Shown: positions 34,375 through 44,005, counted from the first letter of the stretch. The stretch: DNA of 64,000 nucleotides from Ensifer adhaerens (GCF_000697965.2 NZ_CP015882.1:868001-932000), one strand, 5' to 3'. Notes: generated from the sequence alone by a model not told the origin. A program made the numbers and translations.

Positions 34375-35730
34375 TCAGGAGTTCCGGCCGTTCTGTGCCA
34401 GGCGCATGCCGGCCGCGCGTCCGCCGCTCGGCACCACGACGATCTGCTTGACCTTGCCCTGCTTGAAGGCGGTCAGGAAACGCGGATAGTCGGCGAAGGC
34501 GACGCAGCCATGGGATTCCGCGCGCTTGCCGCGCAGCAGGTAGCTATGCGTCAGGAAACCGTCGCGGCCGTGCTTGTTCCTTCCGTCGACCGGCAGCATG
34601 CGGATCGCCTCGACCCCGTGGAAACGCGTTTCGCGCATCCTGAGGTTATAGGTGTGCGGCGGGGTCGGTCCGGTCATTTTGACGTCGACGTAGCGCGGGT
34701 TGTCGGCCATCTTGCCGATACCGGAATGGGCCTCGAGCACGCTGCCGTCAGGCATATAGACCTTGGCAGCGGTGATGTCGTAGACGGCGACGCCGTTGCC
34801 GGCCTTCGCTCCGCCGCCAAACATGTTACGCAACGCCTGGCCGAAACCGGTGCCGGCACTGTTCTCGGTCGGATCTTCCGGCCGTGAATAGGCAAGATTC
34901 TGCTTCTTCGGCGCTTCGTCCGCGTCTGCCTTGGCTGTCTCTTCTTCCTTTTTCACCGCTGCGTCTTCCGCCTGCTTGGTCGCAGGCTTTTCGTCTTCGG
35001 CGGGCGGCTTTTCCGCTTGCGCGGTGCGGGGGCGGAATTGCGGCATGGGACCGACCGAGGGCGTGTCCTCATGGCTCGGCAGGGCGGCCGTGTCTTCAGC
35101 CTGGTCCTGGTCCGGCTGTTCGGCGAGATCGTCCTCGGACGGCGCCGTCAACAGAGCCGAAAAGGCGCTGCCTTCCACGTGGCTCTGGGAGGGGGTGGCG
35201 TAGGCGAGCTGGACCGGGTTCTTGGCAACGGCAACAGACGCCACCGGCGCGAAGCGTTCTGGCGCCGGGAGCTTTACCGTGGCGATCTGATGGTGAACCT
35301 GGGTAGCGGGAACGGGGTCGCTCGCGACTTTCTCGGACGAGAGAACAGCCTTTTTCACCGCGGCTGCAATCCGGGCGCTCTTGCCGATCGTTTCCGCATC
35401 TATCGGGAACAGGGCATCGTGCCCGAACCTCGCCTCGCTGGGAGCGAGGCTTGCGACCATGACGGGCTGCGCCGCGGCGGCGGCCACGAGCCGCGTCGCC
35501 TGGTTGGTTCTGGCGTGCTTGTCCCAGGCGCGCTCTTTGGTCGTCTCGGCCAAATGCAGCTGCGGCTTCGGCAGCAGGCGGCCGGAACCATGCGCGTAGG
35601 AACTGCCGATCGCGGCCATGCCGACAAGCGACCACGCAGCCGCGCCGACGAGGGCGGTGCCGCAGCAAGTGATCAGCAATGGGCGCAACAGACGGTGCAA
35701 AGACTGTGGGCGAATGATCTTACTCAACAA
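34375..35730 (-). CDS. DUF2778 (Tlde1-like) L,D-transpeptidase-fold protein
   Basis: A 451-aa envelope protein. A membrane anchor or signal lies at about residues 16-40, then a long low-complexity Ala/Pro/Glu/Lys linker (about 50-300) that could cross the periplasm. The C-terminal domain (about 310-435) has the DUF2778/Tlde1 pattern VYMPDGSVLEAHSGIG, GRDGFLTHSYLLRG and SHGCVAF with likely catalytic C409. Tlde1 is a known T6SS effector that acts on peptidoglycan stem peptides; in rhizobia, anchored versions are common. No secretion system is adjacent, so a housekeeping wall role is more likely. The only usable start is TTG at 35730 (or the next codon), because a stop lies three codons upstream. 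Confidence 0.85.
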   Translation of the reverse strand: MLSKIIRPQSLHRLLRPLLITCCGTALVGAAAWSLVGMAAIGSSYAHGSGRLLPKPQLHLAETTKERAWDKHARTNQATRLVAAAAAQPVMVASLAPSEARFGHDALFPIDAETIGKSARIAAAVKKAVLSSEKVASDPVPATQVHHQIATVKLPAPERFAPVASVAVAKNPVQLAYATPSQSHVEGSAFSALLTAPSEDDLAEQPDQDQAEDTAALPSHEDTPSVGPMPQFRPRTAQAEKPPAEDEKPATKQAEDAAVKKEEETAKADADEAPKKQNLAYSRPEDPTENSAGTGFGQALRNMFGGGAKAGNGVAVYDITAAKVYMPDGSVLEAHSGIGKMADNPRYVDVKMTGPTPPHTYNLRMRETRFHGVEAIRMLPVDGRNKHGRDGFLTHSYLLRGKRAESHGCVAFADYPRFLTAFKQGKVKQIVVVPSGGRAAGMRLAQNGRNS

Positions 35731-36003
35731 CGCAAATCAAGCCAGAAAATCTCACAAAGGCTCTCAGCCCGGCGAGCGAACGCCGCTGCGCGATTTCTGG
35801 ATTGTCCCCTTCTTGACGACTGATGGACAAAAGATGGAGAAGTATGGTTAAATTTTGCTTTCCAACCGCCGAAATAGATCCCGGATCGATTTTTTTCCGC
35901 CGAAAAGGCCCATTTCGGCCGCTTTCCGGACGACTAGTACTCGGACTACGCTCACACTTGCCTGTTGGGGGTACTACGGATTGCAGCTCAGATGCGTCCG
36001 TTC

Positions 36004-37344
36004 TCAAAGGCCAGCCGAAAGCAGGCACCGCCGCTCTGTGAGGTGAGGATGCTCACGCGGCCTTTGTCGCTGCGCGATCTGCAGAACGAGATTGAGGCCG
36101 AGACCAGCGCCACGTTCGCGCGGCTTGAGGCGGTAAAAAGCCTCGAAGACGCGCTCGCGTTCCGCCTCCGGGATGCCCGGGCCGTCGTCGCTGACTTCGA
36201 TCACGCCGTCCGGCTCGACCCGTACGACGATCACGCCCTGGTTCCCGGCATGCTCGATCGCGTTCTGGACGAGATTGGTAACCGCCCGTTCGAGCGAGAC
36301 TGCGTCGCCCTGTATCAGGGACTGCTCGGTGTTTTGTTCAAACGACAGGTCGTAGCCTTCGTCGATGGCGAGCGGCGCAAGGTCGGCAACGACGTTGCGG
36401 CAGAGCGCGACGATGTCCACGGCGGTGAAGGGCCTGGCGTCGGCTTCCAGCCGTTGCAGATCGAGCAACTGCTCGGCAAGCGCTGAAATCCTCTCGCAGT
36501 CGGAGATCAACCGGTCGCGCTCCGGCCCTGAGGCGAGCAAGTCGAGCCGCGCCTGAAGAATGGCCACAGGCGTCCGCAGCTCATGGGCGGCGTCGAGAAT
36601 GAAGCGCTGATGTTGGCCATAGGATTGATCGAGCCGGTGAAGGGCGCTGTTGATGCCGCGCACGAGCGGGCGGACCTCGCTCGGAACCGCCGTTTCGGCC
36701 AGCCGGTGGCTCCGGTGCGTAATGTTGATCTCATCCGTTTCGCGGGCGAGATCGGAGATGCCCCGGATCGCCCGGTTGACGATGCGGGGCACCGCGAAGA
36801 TCGTGACGAGCGCGAGCAGCACCAGCATCGGCGCGACGAACAGGCGTGAGAACGAGAGGATGAGCGACGGTTGGCTCAGAAGCGTTCCCTGTCCGAATAC
36901 GGTGAAGCTGCCTTCCTCGTTTGTCATGCGCCGGATGACGGCGAGATAGTTCGATGGCGGGCCGTCGTCGCGGATGTCCGAATAGGTCATTCGGTCGAGG
37001 GCCACGGTCATGCCGCGGTAGATGTCCGGTACGTCGCCGGACTGAACGATCTCGCCCCCGTCGCTGCGCGCGATGAACCAGAAATGCGGTTGCTCGCGAC
37101 GAACGCGTGCCAGTTCCGCGGTGTCAGCGAGTTCGAGCTTGCCGCTGGCACTCCGCTTGATCGCGCGGAACGCCGTCTCGACCGGGGCGGGACTGACGAG
37201 CGCGCCGCCTTCGTCAGCGACGACGAGCAGCGTGACGAAGGATAGGCCGAACGCAAGAAGCACCGCCAGCTGCAGAACCAGCAAGTGTGCAATGAGACGT
37301 TGCTTGAGAGACCGTGGCCAGAGCTTCCACACTATCCGCACCAT
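36004..37344 (-). CDS. Orphan sensor histidine kinase, C-terminus frameshifted
   Basis: A 446-aa membrane kinase from ATG 37344. It has a first helix (about 17-40), a periplasmic sensor, a second helix (about 150-170), HAMP, the H box (DAAHELRTPVAIL), N box (NLVQNAIEHAG), G1 (DDGPGIPEAE) and G2 (GAGLGLNLV). After LVLQIAQ the frame becomes atypical (RQRPREHPH), but the usual ending (DKGRVSIL through ACFRLAFENG) is present in another frame that stops at 35988. A loss of two bases in the GCGC run near 36072-36076 explains this. All catalytic boxes precede the shift, so activity may persist. No response regulator gene is next to it. Confidence 0.78.
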   Translation of the reverse strand: MVRIVWKLWPRSLKQRLIAHLLVLQLAVLLAFGLSFVTLLVVADEGGALVSPAPVETAFRAIKRSASGKLELADTAELARVRREQPHFWFIARSDGGEIVQSGDVPDIYRGMTVALDRMTYSDIRDDGPPSNYLAVIRRMTNEEGSFTVFGQGTLLSQPSLILSFSRLFVAPMLVLLALVTIFAVPRIVNRAIRGISDLARETDEINITHRSHRLAETAVPSEVRPLVRGINSALHRLDQSYGQHQRFILDAAHELRTPVAILQARLDLLASGPERDRLISDCERISALAEQLLDLQRLEADARPFTAVDIVALCRNVVADLAPLAIDEGYDLSFEQNTEQSLIQGDAVSLERAVTNLVQNAIEHAGNQGVIVVRVEPDGVIEVSDDGPGIPEAERERVFEAFYRLKPRERGAGLGLNLVLQIAQRQRPREHPHLTERRCLLSAGL

Positions 37345-37507
37345 GTTGTTGGACCGGCAACGCCGTTCGGCTGACGCTTTTATTGAGGCGGCATAGACCG
37401 GTGTCAGTAAAACCTTGCCGAGACGATTGTAAACGCGAGGTTGCACGGACATTACGCGGAAAGGGGGGGCAGCGAGCGGGCTCGACGATCGCTTGCGCCG
37501 TTCCGGC

Positions 37508-38410
37508 TCAAGGCGTTGACTTGTCCCAGACCCTGGCGAAATCGACGAATGCCCTGAGCGCCGCCGGCATCTGGCGTCGGCTCGGATAATAGAGATAGAA
37601 GCCACCATAATAGGGGCACCAGTCTTCAAGGACGCGGACCAGCTTGCCCTCGTCGATGAGCGCGCGCACCTGGTCCTCGAAGGCAAAGGCGATCCCCGCG
37701 CCGAGAAGGGCCGCATCGACCATCATGTCCTGGTCATCGACGATCAGGGCACCGGTCACCTCGACCTGAACTTCGACACCGCCGCGCTCGAACTCCCAGG
37801 CATAGAGCCTTCCGCTGCCGAAGCGCAGTCCGATGCAGGACAGCGCCTTCAGATGCTCGGGAGCAGTCGGCCTTGCGTGGCGCTCGAAGAAGGAAGGTGT
37901 TGCCACGATCGCGGTACGCTGGCGCGGACCGATCGGGACGGCGATCATGTCCTGCGCGACGATCTCGCCAAAGCGAACACCCGCATCGAAACCCTCCGAC
38001 ACCATGTCGACAAGGTCGTTATCGACGACGATCTCGATGTTGACCTTCGGATGACTTTCGAGAAACCGCGCAACGATTGGCAGGAGAACCATTTTTGCCG
38101 AAGCGCGCGCCGTGTTGAACCTCAACCGTCCGATCGGCGCTCCCCGGAAATTGTTGAGATCGTCAAGGGCGTCCTCGATGTCGCGGAAGGCGGGCGCCAC
38201 GCGGGCGAGCAGAAGTTCTCCCGCCTCGGTCAGCGCAACGCTGCGGGTGGTCCGGTTGAAGAGCCTAAGGTCCAGGCGCTCCTCAAGCGCCTTCAAGGCG
38301 TGGCTGAGTGCGGACGGCGTGCAGCCGATCTCGTCGGCGGCACGGCGGAAGCTCTGGTGGCGGGCGAGCGCAAGGAAAGGCGACAGGTCGGACGGCGATA
38401 TGGTTCGCAT
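37508..38410 (-). CDS. LysR-family transcriptional regulator
   Basis: A 300-aa regulator: N-terminal winged helix (LSPFLALARHQSFRRAADEIG, TPSALSHALKALEERLDLRLFNRTTRSVALTEAG) and a C-terminal ligand-binding domain (GRLRFNTARASAKMVLLPIVARFLESHP, etc.). It belongs to the subgroup often found beside SDR or aldo-keto reductase genes. It is divergent from the SDR gene at 38527, with a 116-base shared promoter region, so that SDR is its probable target. Effector unknown. Confidence 0.93.
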   Translation of the reverse strand: MRTISPSDLSPFLALARHQSFRRAADEIGCTPSALSHALKALEERLDLRLFNRTTRSVALTEAGELLLARVAPAFRDIEDALDDLNNFRGAPIGRLRFNTARASAKMVLLPIVARFLESHPKVNIEIVVDNDLVDMVSEGFDAGVRFGEIVAQDMIAVPIGPRQRTAIVATPSFFERHARPTAPEHLKALSCIGLRFGSGRLYAWEFERGGVEVQVEVTGALIVDDQDMMVDAALLGAGIAFAFEDQVRALIDEGKLVRVLEDWCPYYGGFYLYYPSRRQMPAALRAFVDFARVWDKSTP

Positions 38411-38526
38411 TGATGAATGCTATTCAACAACTCAACAAGAATCCAGTCGATTATCTCAGCAGACGTCTCGCAGTACAACCTTCCCAGCCGCCGACGATGG
38501 AGCGGCGAAACAAACCGGAGGTTCAC

Positions 38527-39363
38527 ATGCATACGTGGTTCATCACTGGCGCATCCCGTGGATTTGGTGCTCTTATCGTTGAAAAGGCCCTGGCGAAGGG
38601 TGATCAGGTGGTCGCGACGGCGCGCAATCCCAGGGCGATCGCGAACCGCTTCGGGGATCATCCCAATCTCCTGGCCGTCGCGCTCGACGTCACTGACGAG
38701 GCCCAGGCGCATCAGGCTGTGGGCCAGGCGATCGCGCGCTTCGGGCGCATCGACATCCTGGTCAACAACGCCGGCTACGGTCTCCTGGGCGCGGTCGAGG
38801 AAGCGACAGGTCCCGAGATTGAAGCGCTCTATCGGACCAACGTCTTCGGACTTCTGGCCGTGACCCGCGCGGTGCTGCCGCACATGCGCCGCCAACGCCA
38901 TGGGCGGATCCTCAACTTCTCATCCGTCGGCGGCTACCGCAGCGGACCTGGTTTCGGCGTTTACTGCTCGACGAAGTTTGCCGTCGAGGGACTGACCGAG
39001 GCTTTGGCGGCGGAACTCGCGCCCCTCGGAATCTACGCGACGGCGATCGAGCCCGGTTATTTCCGCACGGATTTTCTCGACTCGACGTCACTGAGCATCA
39101 GCCCGATCGAGATCAGCGACTATGCGGAGACCGCAGGTGCCGTTCGCAGCAAGGCGAAGGAGATCAGCCACAACCAGCCGGGCAACCCCGACACGCTTGC
39201 GAACGTACTGATTGCGTTCGTCGATGCGGAGCAGCCGCCGGTCCGGCTTCCGCTTGGCAGCGACACGGTGGCTGCGATCGAGGCCAAGCACGCTTCGGAT
39301 CGCGATCTTCTTGCCCAGTGGCACACGGTTTCCGTTTCGACAGACTTCGAACAGGCCGTTTGA
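38527..39363 (+). CDS. Short-chain dehydrogenase/reductase (SDR)
   Basis: A 278-aa NAD(P)-dependent oxidoreductase of the classical SDR family: cofactor turn TGASRGFG (residues 7-14), DVTD, the NNAG motif (LVNNAGYG), the catalytic serine (FSSVGG) and YxxxK (YCSTK). Start 38527 has GGAGG before it and gives the usual short N-terminus; earlier starts are inside the regulator. Substrate is not predictable; regulated probably by the divergent LysR. Confidence 0.93.
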   Translation: MHTWFITGASRGFGALIVEKALAKGDQVVATARNPRAIANRFGDHPNLLAVALDVTDEAQAHQAVGQAIARFGRIDILVNNAGYGLLGAVEEATGPEIEALYRTNVFGLLAVTRAVLPHMRRQRHGRILNFSSVGGYRSGPGFGVYCSTKFAVEGLTEALAAELAPLGIYATAIEPGYFRTDFLDSTSLSISPIEISDYAETAGAVRSKAKEISHNQPGNPDTLANVLIAFVDAEQPPVRLPLGSDTVAAIEAKHASDRDLLAQWHTVSVSTDFEQAV

Positions 39364-39628
39364 AACAGAGCCTGGATCGATTTTCTTCTGATCAGCAATA
39401 AATGCCGCCGGTACCGACTGCCCGGAACCATCCGGGGTTCGGTGCCGGCGATCCAATCCCAGCGTTTTCGCGCAAAGGCGCTTGTCGGGCTCTAAAACAT
39501 GAGTATAAGAGACAAGTATTGGCGTGCGGCATCGGACGAGCCGCAGCTTTTCCCGCGAAGTTTGCATCATGCCTGAAGAAATCCACCCCCAAGACCGCCG
39601 TGGCGCGCTTCGCTAGGAAGGGTGGCTG

Positions 39629-40156
39629 ATGGCAAGCTCTCTCAATCACTGGCTCGGTCTGCTCTTCAGGCGTCACCACAAGGAGGTGGTGCGCTACGCA
39701 TCGCGCCTGATCGGCAATCGGGATGACGGTGAGGAAGTTGTGCAGAACGCCTATCTGCGCATGGTGAGGGTAGACCGCCGCAGCGTCGAGCACCCGCGTT
39801 CCTACCTGTTCAGGGCAGCGCGAAATGCGGCGATCGACTTTCGCATCAAGCTCGAGCGGGAGTGGTCGCGCCGGGTCGAATTGGACCAGGCAGACCGTCT
39901 GTCATCGTCGGACGATTTTGCGTTGCGGCTGGAATTTCGCGACAAGGTCGCAGCCCTTTCCGTTCTCTTGAACGAGTTGCCGGTGGCCTGCCGAACGGCC
40001 TTCATCATGAACAAGGTCGAGGGCCTTTCGCACCGCGAAATAGCCGAAACGCTGGGCATCTCGGTCAGCATGGTCGAAAAGCACATGCTGCGTGCCCTGA
40101 GCCATTGCGCGACGTGCGGCGAGAGCTGGACCATGTCTGACAAGGGGCGGCGATGA
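39629..40156 (+). CDS. fecI: FecI-type ECF sigma factor
   Basis: A 175-aa iron-starvation-type sigma factor. Region 2 includes EVVRYASRLIGNRDDGEEVVQNAYLRMVR and HPRSYLFRAARNAAID; region 4 has LNELPVACRTAFIMNKVEGLSHREIAETLGISVSMVEKHMLRAL, the signature of the FecI group. It is followed by FecR (ATGA overlap) and a TonB receptor, a classical cell-surface signalling module: FecR transmits the ligand-loaded receptor's signal to this sigma factor, which transcribes the receptor gene. Confidence 0.93.
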   Translation: MASSLNHWLGLLFRRHHKEVVRYASRLIGNRDDGEEVVQNAYLRMVRVDRRSVEHPRSYLFRAARNAAIDFRIKLEREWSRRVELDQADRLSSSDDFALRLEFRDKVAALSVLLNELPVACRTAFIMNKVEGLSHREIAETLGISVSMVEKHMLRALSHCATCGESWTMSDKGRR

Positions 40157-41136
40157 AACCGGCATCAGCGACAACGCAATGTCCCGCAAGGGACATCTCC
40201 GACGCGGCGCTCGCCTGGGTCGTCCGGCTGCATTCCGGCGAGGCGACCAGCGAGGACCAACGCGCCTATGATGCGTGGCGCGGACAAAGTGCCGAGCACG
40301 AGGCGGCGGCGGTCGAAGCGGAAGCCTTGTGGGACGATGCGGCACATCTGCGCCGCGATCGCCGCACCGGTCTCGTCTATCCCGGCCGCGACACCGCACT
40401 CCTTTCGCGCCGCCGTCTTCTAACCGGTGCGGTCGGCATCGCTGTTCTGGGAGGCGGGCTTGCCGCTTCGCGCCCCTGGCTGCGCATCCTCGGCTCCGAC
40501 TATGCGACCACCACGGCAGAGACGCGTTCGATCAACCTGCCCGACGGGTCACGGGTGGTCCTCAACGCGCGCACTGCGATGGACGTGGATTTCGACGAAC
40601 GGGCGCGCCGGGTGGTCCTGAAGGAAGGCCAGGCATTCTTCGACGTGGCGGCGGACGCACGACCCTTTCAGGTTGCCTCAGGTGAAACCATCGTCAAGGC
40701 CCTTGGAACCGCCTTCGACGTGGACGCCAATGCCGCCGATGGTTCGCTCGGCATTGCTGTCACCCGCCATTCCGTTCGCGTATCGCCAATGGCAGGCGGG
40801 GACCTCATGGGCGTTACGATCGCCGAGGGAGAGCGCGTGTCGGTCGGGGGTGACGGCGCCATCGGTAACCCTGTCGTGCAGGATCCGGCAATCGCACTCG
40901 CATGGCAGTCCGGCATGTATGTCGCCGAAAACCGCAGGCTCGGCGACGTCGTCGCTGCCCTTAGCCGCTATCACGGCGGCTGGATCGTCTTCAGCCACGA
41001 CCGCTTGAAGTCGACATTGGTCAGCGCGGTGCTGGATCTCAGAACCCCTGACGCCTCGCTTTCAGCACTTGCGTCCGGCCTGCCGATCCGGGTCACGCGC
41101 ATGACGCGCTTCGTGACATTGATCTCGGCGGTCTAG
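40153..41136 (+). CDS. fecR: FecR-type anti-sigma/signal-transducing membrane protein
   Basis: A 327-aa single-pass inner-membrane protein. The cytoplasmic DUF4880 domain (ISDAALAWVVRLHSGEATSEDQRAYDAWR) binds the sigma factor; a membrane helix follows at about 92-107 (LTGAVGIAVLGGGLAAS); the periplasmic FecR domain (RSINLPDGSRVVLNARTAMDVDF, ARRVVLKEGQAFFDVA) and C-terminal STN-like portion contact the receptor's N-terminus. Translation is coupled to fecI by an ATGA overlap. Confidence 0.94.
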   Translation: MKPASATTQCPARDISDAALAWVVRLHSGEATSEDQRAYDAWRGQSAEHEAAAVEAEALWDDAAHLRRDRRTGLVYPGRDTALLSRRRLLTGAVGIAVLGGGLAASRPWLRILGSDYATTTAETRSINLPDGSRVVLNARTAMDVDFDERARRVVLKEGQAFFDVAADARPFQVASGETIVKALGTAFDVDANAADGSLGIAVTRHSVRVSPMAGGDLMGVTIAEGERVSVGGDGAIGNPVVQDPAIALAWQSGMYVAENRRLGDVVAALSRYHGGWIVFSHDRLKSTLVSAVLDLRTPDASLSALASGLPIRVTRMTRFVTLISAV

Positions 41137-41261
41137 CCGGTTTCATTTTTTTTCGAACATCGTTGCGGGTTTTTGGGTGACGCCTCGTCTCGGCTTTTGA
41201 GGGGTGTGTCCTGCCAGCAGGAAGAACGATCCCTCGCTCACAGCATGGGAATAGGGATCAG

Positions 41262-43955
41262 ATGTCCAGACAAACGGGGCGAAACAAACTTCTTGGCGCG
41301 GTCGTGGTCGCAACCACGGCGGTCGGTTCACTTCAAACGGCAATGCCGGCTCTGGCACAACAGGAACGGTCTGCCCGTTCCGGCGCCACCACCTTCGACA
41401 TACCGGCGCAGTCCCTGACCGCGGCGCTTACGGCATTTGCGCGGCAGTCGGGGCTGAGACTTGCCTATTCGGCATCGCTGACCCAGGGGAAATCCGCGCC
41501 TGCCGTCAGCGGACCGATCCCCCCGGCAGAGGCGCTCTCCCAGCTTTTGTCCGGCAGCGGCCTCTCCTATAGCCTGAACGGCGGGACCGTCACGATCACC
41601 GAGCGCGTTTCCGGTGCGCACGCGGTCGGTGCGGCCAACGGCGAGACGATGCTTGCGCCGATCGTCGCCGGCGGCGGCATCATCAATCCGGTGGATGCGC
41701 CCTATGAAACGGCTGCGCCGACCGCCTACATCTCGCAAGAAAATATCGACCGCTTCCGCGGCTCGAGCCCGGCCGACATTTTCCGCGGCACGCCGGGCGT
41801 GCTTTCCGGCGAAGCGCGCAACGGCGCCGGCGCCGTCGACGTCAACATCCGCGGCATGCAGGGTATGGGCCGCGTTGCCGTCACCGTCGACGGAGCCAGC
41901 AATTCGGCCACGGTCTATCAGGGCTATCAGGGCATCTCCAACCGGACCTTCGTCGATCCGGATTTCCTGGGGGGCGTCGATATCACCAAGGGATCGGACG
42001 TCGCATCGAGCGGTATCTCCGGCACGGTGGCGATGCGCACGCTGGACGCCGGCGACATCGTGAAGGAGGGGCACACATTCGGCCTTCGGGTCAAAGGCGG
42101 CTTTGGCACCAACACATCCACGCCGCCGCCGGCCGGCACCACGGCGGGCTATGCCTGGCCGGGGGGCACCTGGGCGCCTCCGGTCGCAACGGCAAAAAGC
42201 GACGGAATGGACCGCCCCTCGTTCTTCGATCCGACCAGCGGCTCGGGCAGCATCGTCGGTGCGATGCAGGAAGAAAACGTCGACCTCCTTGCCGGTTACG
42301 CCTATCGCCGGCAGGGCAACTATCACGCGGGCACCAACGGACCCTCGGCAGTACCGGTGAGTATGGGACCGCGACCCTTCTGCTATGAGAGCGGCGTATG
42401 CCTGCCGCCCGCCCGGGGCTGGAAAGACTATATCGACAATATTGGCATCGCCAACTACCGCGCCGGCGAGGAGGTGCTGAACACCCAGCTCCAGACAAAG
42501 TCCTATCTCGCCAAGGGCACCGTTCGCTTCGAGAACGGTCACAGCCTGCAGTTCGGCTACAATGGTTTTCGCAGCGAGGCCGGCGACCTCCTGGCGTCGC
42601 GCCTGACCTCGGATCGGGGTCAGGCGATGCAGCAGGGCCAGACGGCGGGAACGAAGGTCGATGCCGGCACGCTTCGATACGGCTGGAAGCCTGACGACAA
42701 CGACCTCATCGATCTCAAGGCCAATCTCTGGGCCACGCGGCTGGAGCTGCGCAATCCCCGGCGGAGCGGCGTGCTCTATCCGCAGCCCGGAGATTTCGGC
42801 CTGCCGGCCGATTTCCGCACCGGCTCCGACACCTTCATGTGGGGCGCCGATGTCGCAAACACGTCGGTTTTGACGACCGACTACGGCGGGCTCGACCTGA
42901 CCTACGGCCTGTCGTTCCTGAGCGAGGATACGCGACCGAGCAAGTTCACACCGGAACTGGAGACCTGGCTCGACCTTCGCGATGGCACGCGGCAGGAGGC
43001 GGCGGCCTTCACTAAGGCTGCCTGGAAAGCCACCGATTGGCTGACGATCAATGGTGGCCTGCGCTACCAGCACTACTGGACCGAGGATCGAAATGCCCCC
43101 GAACAGGCCCGACCGGGCTACACCTACGACACAGCCCTCAGCGACGGCGGCTTCAGCCCCTCGGTGGGCGTGACGTTGGAGCCTTTCGACGGCACTCAAT
43201 TTTATGTGAACTACTCGAACGCACTGCGCTCGCCGAGCATCTTCGAGGGCGTTTCGGCCTTCACCATGAACGTCAATTCCAACCTGCGGCCGGAACGGTC
43301 GAGCAATTGGGAAGTGGGCACCAACCTGAGGCGCGAAGGCGTATTTTCGGCCGACGACCAGGCGATGATGAAGCTCGGCTTCTTCGACTGGAATGTCGAC
43401 AACTACATCTCGCGCGAATGGTATACCGATCCGCGCGGGATCTCCGGCATGCGCATTCACAACATTGCCGGCGCGCACTTCCAGGGCATAGAACTGTCCG
43501 GTCGTTATGAACGCGGCGGCTTTACCGCCGAGCTCGCCGCCAACTACTACACTGACGTCGAGTTTTGCCGAACAGCGACCACTTGCGGACACAAGTCGCT
43601 CTATGCCGACTACGCCACCAACCAGGTGCCGCCGGAATACACGGTCGCGCTGACGCTGTCGCAGACATTCCTCGACGACGCCTTGACGGTTGGCGGGCGG
43701 ATTTCTCGCACAGGATCGCGCGCGATCGGTCATGGCGACGTGACCGCGCAGGGCGCTTCCCAGTTCATCTCGCTGATCGACTGGAAGCCCTATACGCTGG
43801 TGGACGCGTTCGCCGAGTACCGGATCAACGAGACCCTGACGGCGGCCTTCCGCATCGAGAACCTGACCGACGCCTATTATGTCGATCCCTTGAGCCTGGT
43901 GCAGCAGCCCGGCCCGGGACGTACCTTCTACGCGTCGTTGAAGGCGGAGTTCTGA
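41262..43955 (+). CDS. TonB-dependent outer-membrane receptor with STN signalling domain (heme/siderophore type)
   Basis: An 897-aa outer membrane receptor. The signal peptide ends PALAQ. The secretin/TonB N-terminal (STN) domain at about 45-115 (FDIPAQSLTAALTAFARQSGLRL, GSGLSYSLNGGTVTI) couples it to FecR. The plug (about 145-260) has SSPADIFRGTPGVLSGEARNGAGAVDVNIRGMQGMGRV. The 22-strand barrel ends in the aromatic KAEF. The plug and the RSPSIFEG segment resemble heme/hemoglobin receptors, and the fecI-fecR order resembles the S. meliloti iron/heme locus, so heme is the best guess. An AGGGA site precedes ATG 41262. The 125 bases upstream, between fecR and this gene, probably hold the FecI-dependent promoter. 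Confidence 0.92.
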   Translation: MSRQTGRNKLLGAVVVATTAVGSLQTAMPALAQQERSARSGATTFDIPAQSLTAALTAFARQSGLRLAYSASLTQGKSAPAVSGPIPPAEALSQLLSGSGLSYSLNGGTVTITERVSGAHAVGAANGETMLAPIVAGGGIINPVDAPYETAAPTAYISQENIDRFRGSSPADIFRGTPGVLSGEARNGAGAVDVNIRGMQGMGRVAVTVDGASNSATVYQGYQGISNRTFVDPDFLGGVDITKGSDVASSGISGTVAMRTLDAGDIVKEGHTFGLRVKGGFGTNTSTPPPAGTTAGYAWPGGTWAPPVATAKSDGMDRPSFFDPTSGSGSIVGAMQEENVDLLAGYAYRRQGNYHAGTNGPSAVPVSMGPRPFCYESGVCLPPARGWKDYIDNIGIANYRAGEEVLNTQLQTKSYLAKGTVRFENGHSLQFGYNGFRSEAGDLLASRLTSDRGQAMQQGQTAGTKVDAGTLRYGWKPDDNDLIDLKANLWATRLELRNPRRSGVLYPQPGDFGLPADFRTGSDTFMWGADVANTSVLTTDYGGLDLTYGLSFLSEDTRPSKFTPELETWLDLRDGTRQEAAAFTKAAWKATDWLTINGGLRYQHYWTEDRNAPEQARPGYTYDTALSDGGFSPSVGVTLEPFDGTQFYVNYSNALRSPSIFEGVSAFTMNVNSNLRPERSSNWEVGTNLRREGVFSADDQAMMKLGFFDWNVDNYISREWYTDPRGISGMRIHNIAGAHFQGIELSGRYERGGFTAELAANYYTDVEFCRTATTCGHKSLYADYATNQVPPEYTVALTLSQTFLDDALTVGGRISRTGSRAIGHGDVTAQGASQFISLIDWKPYTLVDAFAEYRINETLTAAFRIENLTDAYYVDPLSLVQQPGPGRTFYASLKAEF

Positions 43956-43981
43956 GCCCGCGAACCGCATGCCGTTCATGA

Positions 43982-44001
43982 CCGCGCCGGCGCCGGCGCG
44001 G
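43982..44001. repeat. 20-bp perfect GC palindrome between convergent genes
   Basis: A self-complementary run of 20 bases (CCGCGCCGGC and its complement) lies between the receptor stop (43955) and the MFS stop (44006). It can fold as a hairpin on either strand and may help terminate both transcripts; there is no T tract. Confidence 0.5.
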
Positions 44002-44005
44002 CCAG

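Noticed and set aside
35899-35919. Hairpin GCCGAAA/TTTCGGC near an oligo-T run
   Set aside because: The T run is on the wrong side of the stem for termination on either strand.
39503-39514. 12-base match (GTATAAGAGACA) to the Tn5 mosaic end before fecI
   Set aside because: Only 12 of 19 bases in one block, a single copy and no transposon around it; likely chance, or part of an imperfect repeat CTTGT/ACAAG.
41328-43979. 883-codon open frame on the minus strand
   Set aside because: It is antisense to the TonB receptor, has no recognisable domain and arises from high GC and codon bias.
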